Part shown: in pieces, positions 60,201-64,000 of the stretch | How positions within the stretch are numbered: the stretch's first letter is position 1 | Layout of the letters: each line of letters starts with the position of its first letter | NCBI RefSeq assembly: GCF_039710355.1 | Contig: NZ_JBDKWZ010000002.1 | Location: 124,001 to 188,000 of the forward strand | Reading direction: 5' to 3' | DNA: 64,000 nucleotides | Origin: Rapidithrix thailandica | Lineage (GTDB): Bacteria; Bacteroidota; Bacteroidia; Cytophagales; Flammeovirgaceae | Notes under the pieces: generated by a model | The model's input: the letters and a program-made list of their open reading frames with translations, nothing else | What the model was told of the DNA's origin: nothing | Databases searched by the model: none | Made by a program: the position numbers and the translations under genes

Positions 60201-60739
60201 AATTCTATGCCTATACGGCCAAAAACTTATTATCAGACGGACGGACAACAGTTACCGTACATGGCCGGGATGAGCAGTCCGGAGGCTTGCCTTGGGTAGA
60301 TGGTAACGGAGTAGCCCGAAATGACGGAATGATCATTCCCGGATATATTGACAATGGTGACGGAACCTACCGGGCGAATGAGAACATTGTCAACCCCGAA
60401 GATTATTACGGCAGTATCTATTGGGATTTTGAAGAATTTTCAACCTTTAGTGCAGCCTATGTAAAGCTGCGGGAAGTCTCTTTGACCTATCACCTGGATA
60501 AACTTGCGAATTGGCCTATAAGCGGTTTGTACATTTCCTTGACCGGAAGAAATCTGTACGCATGGTTTGCCTACAAAAAGGACAACAAAAAAGGTGATTT
60601 TATTTATACGGATTATGACAAGGGCTATGACCCGGAGACACAGGTAATCCCCTCCGGAAGCGGCTTTAAGCAAGGCGTAGCTGCCTGGAGTTTGCCGGCC
60701 ACCCGTTCTTTTGGGATGAAACTAGGGTTTGATTTTTAA
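57245..60739 (+). CDS. SusC/RagA TonB-dependent outer-membrane receptor with STN signalling domain
   Basis: 1164 residues. Signal peptide 1-25 (HGLSAQ). STN/secretin-like domain ~35-108 (VSLNEILKELSTRHALSLNY), which talks to FecR. Carboxypeptidase-D-like repeat ~118-195 (VSGKVVDEQNQPLPGVNVLEK). TonB box/plug start ~196-205 (LTEVVVTALG), plug with GKVAGVNI, LITIRGQSSLTG, NPDDVASISILKGASAAALYG (in parts) and GSRAGNGVVLITTK. The remainder is the 22-strand barrel, ending SFGMKLGFDF. With the SusD lipoprotein it imports a large ligand across the outer membrane using TonB energy. Neighbouring phosphatases suggest a phosphorylated substrate. Confidence 0.95.
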   Translation: MQNRTTSLQLLVFFILLAFQHGLSAQEGSSKHLASNQEKVSLNEILKELSTRHALSLNYNPETVQKIFLPKHQLPSQQLPAEEYLQVLVKKVDLNCIKLDENHFVIKPSASISQQERIQVSGKVVDEQNQPLPGVNVLEKGSSNGTITDADGQFSLQIAGRNSSLLFSFVGYQSQEIAVGKRREFRVALAMSSKELTEVVVTALGISREQRALGYSVAQLDGDAVSKVKEAHVVNSLAGKVAGVNIRNTSPDAGSSVLITIRGQSSLTGNNQPLFVIDGVPVVTNNANVSSSTDAPIDFGNPAIDINPDDVASISILKGASAAALYGSRAGNGVVLITTKSGKGAKKGLGVSFNSSVTLDQPWLYPEFQNEFGAGDREGTNETLSDASWGPRLDKGTKHLQWDSPLDGEGKPLPTDWVAYPDRHKDFFQTGQTFNNNIAITGNYNEGDFRFSYSNLYNRGIVPNTNLKKNNFNLNAGYHLAKNLKVRGTVSYIQSESDNRPASYKSSENIIETLYRTTPNINVVKLSDYWMENRKDLEQKSHLPGEADNPYFVVHENTNSFLRNRVIGNVKLDYEIVPGLSVMLRSGVDFYNEERENKRAFSTLKYPKGAYMMQKLYYQEINHDFLLTYNKSIHDHQWYFSFSLGGNRMDRKIRDSAHKAERLNLAKVYNVSNAAAGTLIGTQNNSWKRVNSIYGMAQFAYQNMIFLDVTARNDWSSTLPLENNAYFYPSVSFSTVFTDLFKIDSRFFSYGKIRANFAQVGNDTGPYQLYNTYDFENDWGDVKRASISTLLKNSRLKPEISTTYEGGVDLQFFNGRIGLDLTYYKTSSRNQIIRIPTSITSGASEKLVNAGEIQNSGWEIALKATPVKVKNLQWNTTVNFTRNENKVIKLVEGVERFRLGEATGIYEDVYEGGSLGDLYDKRTWLTIKEGELKGEYVVNEEGYPVRDNTWTKVGNYNPDFMLGWHNTLSWKKLQLDFLIDWRKGGEFYAYTAKNLLSDGRTTVTVHGRDEQSGGLPWVDGNGVARNDGMIIPGYIDNGDGTYRANENIVNPEDYYGSIYWDFEEFSTFSAAYVKLREVSLTYHLDKLANWPISGLYISLTGRNLYAWFAYKKDNKKGDFIYTDYDKGYDPETQVIPSGSGFKQGVAAWSLPATRSFGMKLGFDF

Positions 60740-60790
60740 GAAAGGATGTAGCCGTTGTGTTTAATTAATTATTCTTATAAGTAGTTGATT

Positions 60791-62272
60791 ATGAAGTTTT
60801 TATATAAATATATTTGCTTGGGCCTGTTGATGGGGGGATTGGGGGCATGTGAATCAAATTTTGAAGAAATCAATACCAATCCCAATAAACCTGATAAAAT
60901 AGCTCCGGAATTTATTTTATCGGATGTGTTGGTGCGCACTGCTTACCTCTATCAAAGCGACTCCTATATGGGGAAACTTGCATCGGTAAATCGCTATATT
61001 ACCCTTACCCGGAATGAAGCGGACGACTTGTTTCACTGGACAGGAAATAGTTGGAGCGGTCAGTATGAAATCCTGGCCAATAATAAAAACCTGTACGATT
61101 TGTCATCCGAACTGGAAATGAAACACTGTCAGGCTATTTCTTTAATTATTAAATCATTTCTGTTTTCGTATACCAGTGACCTCTTTGGGGATATACCGTA
61201 TAGCAAAGCACTTTTATCGAAAGAGGAAAATATCATTTACCCTTCCTATGATACACAAGAAGAAGTGTATCAGGGTGTTTTATCAGATCTGAAAACCGCC
61301 AATGAGCTCTTGTCTTCAGAAGGGTTTATCGATGAGGAAATGGATGTGATCTATCAGGGTGATGCGATGAAATGGAGAAAGTTTGCCAATTCTTTACGGC
61401 TTCGCTTGCTGTTGCGGGTATCCAATAAACTGAACGATGCCTTTGCTAAAATACAGGAAATCGCCAATGACCCCAGTACATACCCCATTTTTGAAAGTAA
61501 TGAAGACAATGCCAACCTGGAATATTTGGGATTGATCACGGATAATATGTGGCCGGGAGGGGAAAATAGATTGGAAGTTTGGGATTTCGAAAAGAGGCGC
61601 CCAAGCCAAGTGCTTATACGGCATTTGTTGGAACGCAACGATCCTCGTATGAAAGTGTGGTTTAACCCGGTCAAGGCAGACCCGGCCAGTGGAATTAGTG
61701 ATCAAAATGAATATGTGGGAGTGCCGCATGCTATTCCGGCTCCTTATGAATACAATGGTGGAGGGGACAATCAATCACTGTTGGCCGATATATACCGGAA
61801 GAATAACCACCCTATGGTGCAGGCCATGATGATGAATTACACCGAAGTACTATTCATTTTAGCGGAGACGGTACAAAAAGGAAATGTGACTGTAAGTGGA
61901 GAAACTGCAGAAAGCTTGTATTATAAGGCAATCGGGGCATCTATGGAGCAATACGAAGTAATGCAGGAGGCGGAAGACCAAGCGTATAACGATCAGGAGC
62001 TGGTGAAATATGACAACTCTTTAGAGCAATTGATCACTCAAAAGTGGTTGGCGCTGTGGCTGACTGGCGGAGAAGCTTGGTTTAACTTCCGGCGAACGGG
62101 GTTTCCTGTTTTCCCTATTGGCCCCCGGGCGGTGCAAAAGGTAATTCCTTCGCGGATGATTTATCCTACAGAAGAAGCAGCAACCAACGAAGTGAATTAT
62201 GAACAAGCGATTGTGCAACAAGGTTGGGCGGAAGACGGGATCAATGAAAAGATATGGTATTTACAAGATTAA
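60791..62272 (+). CDS. SusD/RagB-family surface lipoprotein
   Basis: 493 residues from the ATG at 60791; a TTG two codons earlier is possible. Lipoprotein signal LLMGGLGAC (Cys ~20). FEEINTNPNKPDKIAPEFILSDVL is the opening of the SusD-like 2 subgroup (only NTNPNKPDK is key). TPR helices follow (KHCQAISLIIKSFLFSYTSDLFGDIPYS, YDTQEEVYQGVLSDLKTANELL) and the end carries ITQKWLALWLTGGEAWFNFRRTGFP. It caps the SusC barrel and binds the ligand at the cell surface. Directly downstream of susC (~50 bases). Confidence 0.94.
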   Translation: MKFLYKYICLGLLMGGLGACESNFEEINTNPNKPDKIAPEFILSDVLVRTAYLYQSDSYMGKLASVNRYITLTRNEADDLFHWTGNSWSGQYEILANNKNLYDLSSELEMKHCQAISLIIKSFLFSYTSDLFGDIPYSKALLSKEENIIYPSYDTQEEVYQGVLSDLKTANELLSSEGFIDEEMDVIYQGDAMKWRKFANSLRLRLLLRVSNKLNDAFAKIQEIANDPSTYPIFESNEDNANLEYLGLITDNMWPGGENRLEVWDFEKRRPSQVLIRHLLERNDPRMKVWFNPVKADPASGISDQNEYVGVPHAIPAPYEYNGGGDNQSLLADIYRKNNHPMVQAMMMNYTEVLFILAETVQKGNVTVSGETAESLYYKAIGASMEQYEVMQEAEDQAYNDQELVKYDNSLEQLITQKWLALWLTGGEAWFNFRRTGFPVFPIGPRAVQKVIPSRMIYPTEEAATNEVNYEQAIVQQGWAEDGINEKIWYLQD

Positions 62273-62320
62273 AATAGTAAAAAGAAAAGGTTTCTACTCA
62301 AGTAAAATCCCCTTGAACCA

Positions 62321-63583
62321 ATGGGCAAAAACGTTAGGAGACTCATCGTATTATTCTTATCCGGTATGGTATATCATTCGGCCTATCCACAAAAACCATA
62401 CACCACATCCGTGTATCCGGACCGGGTAGTGCTGAACCCAACAGCTCAAGCGGCTACTTCGATAGCGGTATCTTGGAGAACGTCTTTAGAGACAGAGAAA
62501 GGTTGGGTAGAGTTGGGAATAGCCGAAGCCGGTCCGGACCTTACACAGAAGCTGAGCCGTGTGGAGGCAAAGCGGGAGGTACATCAACTGCAAGATGGAC
62601 GTACATTAGCTTATTATTCGGCAGTAATGCAAAACTTGCAACCGGGGGAATTGTATATATACCGGGCAGGAGACGGAAAACACTGGAGTGAATGGTATCA
62701 GTTCAACACGATGAAAAATGAAGATAAACTGTCTTTTGTCTTCTTTGGCGATGCGCAAAACGATTTGCGTTCTCGTTGGTCGAGAGTCGTGCGCCAGGCA
62801 TATGCCGAACATCCCGGAGCGGATTTTTACTTGCATGCGGGAGATTTGGTCAATACCGGAGCTAATGATCAGGAGTGGGGCGAGTTTTTTGAAGCAGCTT
62901 CCTTTACCATGGCTTCTATTCCTCAGGTAATGACACCGGGTAATCATGAATACAAAGGAAAAGAATGGGGACTTTGCCCTCAGTGGCAGGCACAGTTTGC
63001 GTTGCCGCTCAATGGCCCGGATGGATTGAAAGAAGTGTGCTATTATGTGGATTATCCTCAGGCGAGGGTGATTTCCCTGGATGCGGAGCAAATTGATGAG
63101 TCTGAGCATTGGCGGGATGAGCAAAAAAACTGGTTGGAAAAAGTGTTGGCTGAAAATGAGAAAGCTTGGACCGTCATTACCTTTCACTATCCCATTTATT
63201 CCACCAAGCCCAACCGGGATAATGAAAAATTGCGAATGCATTTCAAACCTCTTTTTGACAAATACAAAGTGGATTTGGTTTTACAGGGGCACGATCATGG
63301 CTATGCCCGGGGAATGAAAAAGATTCCTGACAATCACGGGCAGACAATGTATGTAGTTTCGGTGAGTGGACCAAAGATGTATGAAGTGCAAAGTGCGCCT
63401 TGGATGGATCGCAAAGCGGGAAATACACAGCTCTTTCAAGTGATTGAAATAGAGGGGAACCGCTTGCAGTATCAAGCGTTTACCGCTGACCGGGTGCTTT
63501 ACGATGCTTTTGAAATTATCAAGAAAAAAGGAAAGAAAATCCTAAAAAATAAAATTCCCGAACATGTGCCCGAGCGACTGTAA
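62321..63583 (+). CDS. Purple-acid-phosphatase-type metallophosphoesterase, secreted
   Basis: 420 residues. Signal peptide ~1-23 (VLFLSGMVYHSAYPQ). N-terminal Fn3-like domain ~25-130 (SVYPDRVVLNPTAQAATSIAVSW in part). Calcineurin-like domain from ~138: FFGDAQND, YLHAGDLVNTG, MTPGNHEYKG, TFHYPIYS and LQGHDHGYARGM, the metal ligands of purple acid phosphatases in order. It frees phosphate from phosphomonoesters or diesters outside the inner membrane. It follows the SusCD pair by ~50 bases and precedes a phosphodiesterase gene, so the locus looks like organic phosphate scavenging. Confidence 0.92.
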   Translation: MGKNVRRLIVLFLSGMVYHSAYPQKPYTTSVYPDRVVLNPTAQAATSIAVSWRTSLETEKGWVELGIAEAGPDLTQKLSRVEAKREVHQLQDGRTLAYYSAVMQNLQPGELYIYRAGDGKHWSEWYQFNTMKNEDKLSFVFFGDAQNDLRSRWSRVVRQAYAEHPGADFYLHAGDLVNTGANDQEWGEFFEAASFTMASIPQVMTPGNHEYKGKEWGLCPQWQAQFALPLNGPDGLKEVCYYVDYPQARVISLDAEQIDESEHWRDEQKNWLEKVLAENEKAWTVITFHYPIYSTKPNRDNEKLRMHFKPLFDKYKVDLVLQGHDHGYARGMKKIPDNHGQTMYVVSVSGPKMYEVQSAPWMDRKAGNTQLFQVIEIEGNRLQYQAFTADRVLYDAFEIIKKKGKKILKNKIPEHVPERL

Positions 63584-63671
63584 CTGGAAGCCTTGGCAAA
63601 TGCATTTATGAATAAAAAAACTCTTATCGGAGTGATCTAAATAATCAAAAAAAATTCCAATTAACTAAAAA

Positions 63672-64000
63672 ATGAGAACCAAACAGCAGATTGACAAACA
63701 ACTTCGCTATCTATTGATTTCATTACCATCAGTGCTGGGTTGGCATTTTATGCTAGCCCAGCCTATATCTTCCATGGCCACTTTGCAAACGACTTTGCTA
63801 AATCCGGCCTCCAAGACCGTGATGGTGGCTGCTCACCGGGCAGCTCATTTGAAATACCCGGAAAACTCCTTGATGGCCATTGAGCATGCCATCACCTTGG
63901 GGGGTGGATATTGTGGAACTGGATGTGCGATTAACCAAGGACAAGGTGCCTGTGATTTTGCATGATGGTACCATTGACCGGACTACCAATGGAAGTGGTA
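63672..64000 (+). pseudogene. Glycerophosphodiester phosphodiesterase, frameshifted and cut by window end
   Basis: The frame starts MRTKQQIDKQLRYLLISLP, with a signal-like stretch (~11-30) and the GDPD opening VAAHRAAHLKYPENSLMAIE (catalytic His and NxE metal motif, usually HRG). At a run of six Gs (63899-63904) it leaves the family frame and would stop at ~63965. Dropping one G restores VDIVELDVRLTKDKVPVILH then DGTIDRTTNGSG, a perfect GDPD continuation to the window edge. Either a one-base sequencing error, a phase-variable tract or a real break. Intact, it would cut glycerophosphodiesters into glycerol 3-phosphate and an alcohol. Confidence 0.8.

Noticed and set aside
62606..63241. 211-codon antisense frame within the phosphatase gene
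   Set aside because: Opposite the metal-binding motifs of the purple acid phosphatase; composition is that of a shadow frame.
1..64000. CRISPR arrays, tRNA/rRNA genes, insertion sequences
   Set aside because: No regularly spaced repeats, cloverleaf-like segments with CCA-adjacent T-arms, or transposase motifs were noticed when reading both strands; a dedicated scan was not possible.

Overview
The window reads as chromosome from a Bacteroidota bacterium, most likely a Cytophagales-type gliding or marine lineage; the order-level call is an inference. The signs are a SusC/SusD pair with a FecR anti-sigma factor, a TonB-linked receptor carrying an STN domain, a secreted peptidase with a type IX secretion (Por) C-terminal tail, OmpA/PD40 proteins, a two-component propeller histidine kinase, a Bacteroidetes-type Hcp (TssD), and several promoters of the form TTTG-N19-TAnnTTTG. 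No tRNA, rRNA, CRISPR array, transposase or prophage was seen.

Layout. 0-7 kb: the end of an RluA pseudouridine synthase, then two related OmpA proteins flanking a tight three-gene minus-strand operon: a TssD with a C-terminal extension, a large protein ending in a LAS-type zinc peptidase site, and a lipoprotein. This looks like an orphan type VI secretion cargo module (tube protein, peptidoglycan-cleaving effector, immunity lipoprotein). 7-20 kb: a GH29 fucosidase lipoprotein, a GT-C mannosyltransferase-like membrane enzyme, a CBS protein, a small membrane protein, an ECF sigma/anti-sigma pair, an M48 peptidase, a subtilase exported by type IX secretion, and recR. 20-34 kb: a large propeller histidine kinase, M1 aminopeptidase, SRAP protein, inorganic pyrophosphatase, DUF4251 lipoprotein, rhodanese, Nudix hydrolase, WG-repeat protein and a DnaJ/CbpA-like co-chaperone. 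34-38 kb: a four-gene frdABCD operon of the Escherichia coli type, unusual for this phylum. 38-46 kb: an aldo-keto reductase, an M14 carboxypeptidase, and a minus-strand cobalamin nucleotide-loop operon (cobU, a PP-loop ATPase, cobT, cobS, cobC, DUF3820). 46-55 kb: homogentisate dioxygenase, GNAT, an ECF sigma factor, a MocR regulator divergent from cupin and DapA-like genes with yggS behind them, superoxide dismutase with two small downstream genes, and a thioredoxin-reductase-like flavoprotein. 55-64 kb: FecR, SusC with STN, SusD, purple acid phosphatase and a frameshifted glycerophosphodiester phosphodiesterase, which together suggest uptake and hydrolysis of organic phosphate esters under sigma/anti-sigma control.

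The points most worth a second look are the TssD-effector-lipoprotein module; a 160-bp intergenic repeat present in two copies (29.2 and 56.8 kb) whose hairpin loop is inverted between copies; the enterobacterial-type fumarate reductase operon; a DtxR-like palindrome at the superoxide dismutase start site; and a six-G run that breaks the phosphodiesterase gene. Starts were moved downstream where the longest reading frame added residues ahead of a signal peptide or a conserved N-terminus; these choices are stated per gene. Coordinates of short sites were counted by eye and may be off by a base.
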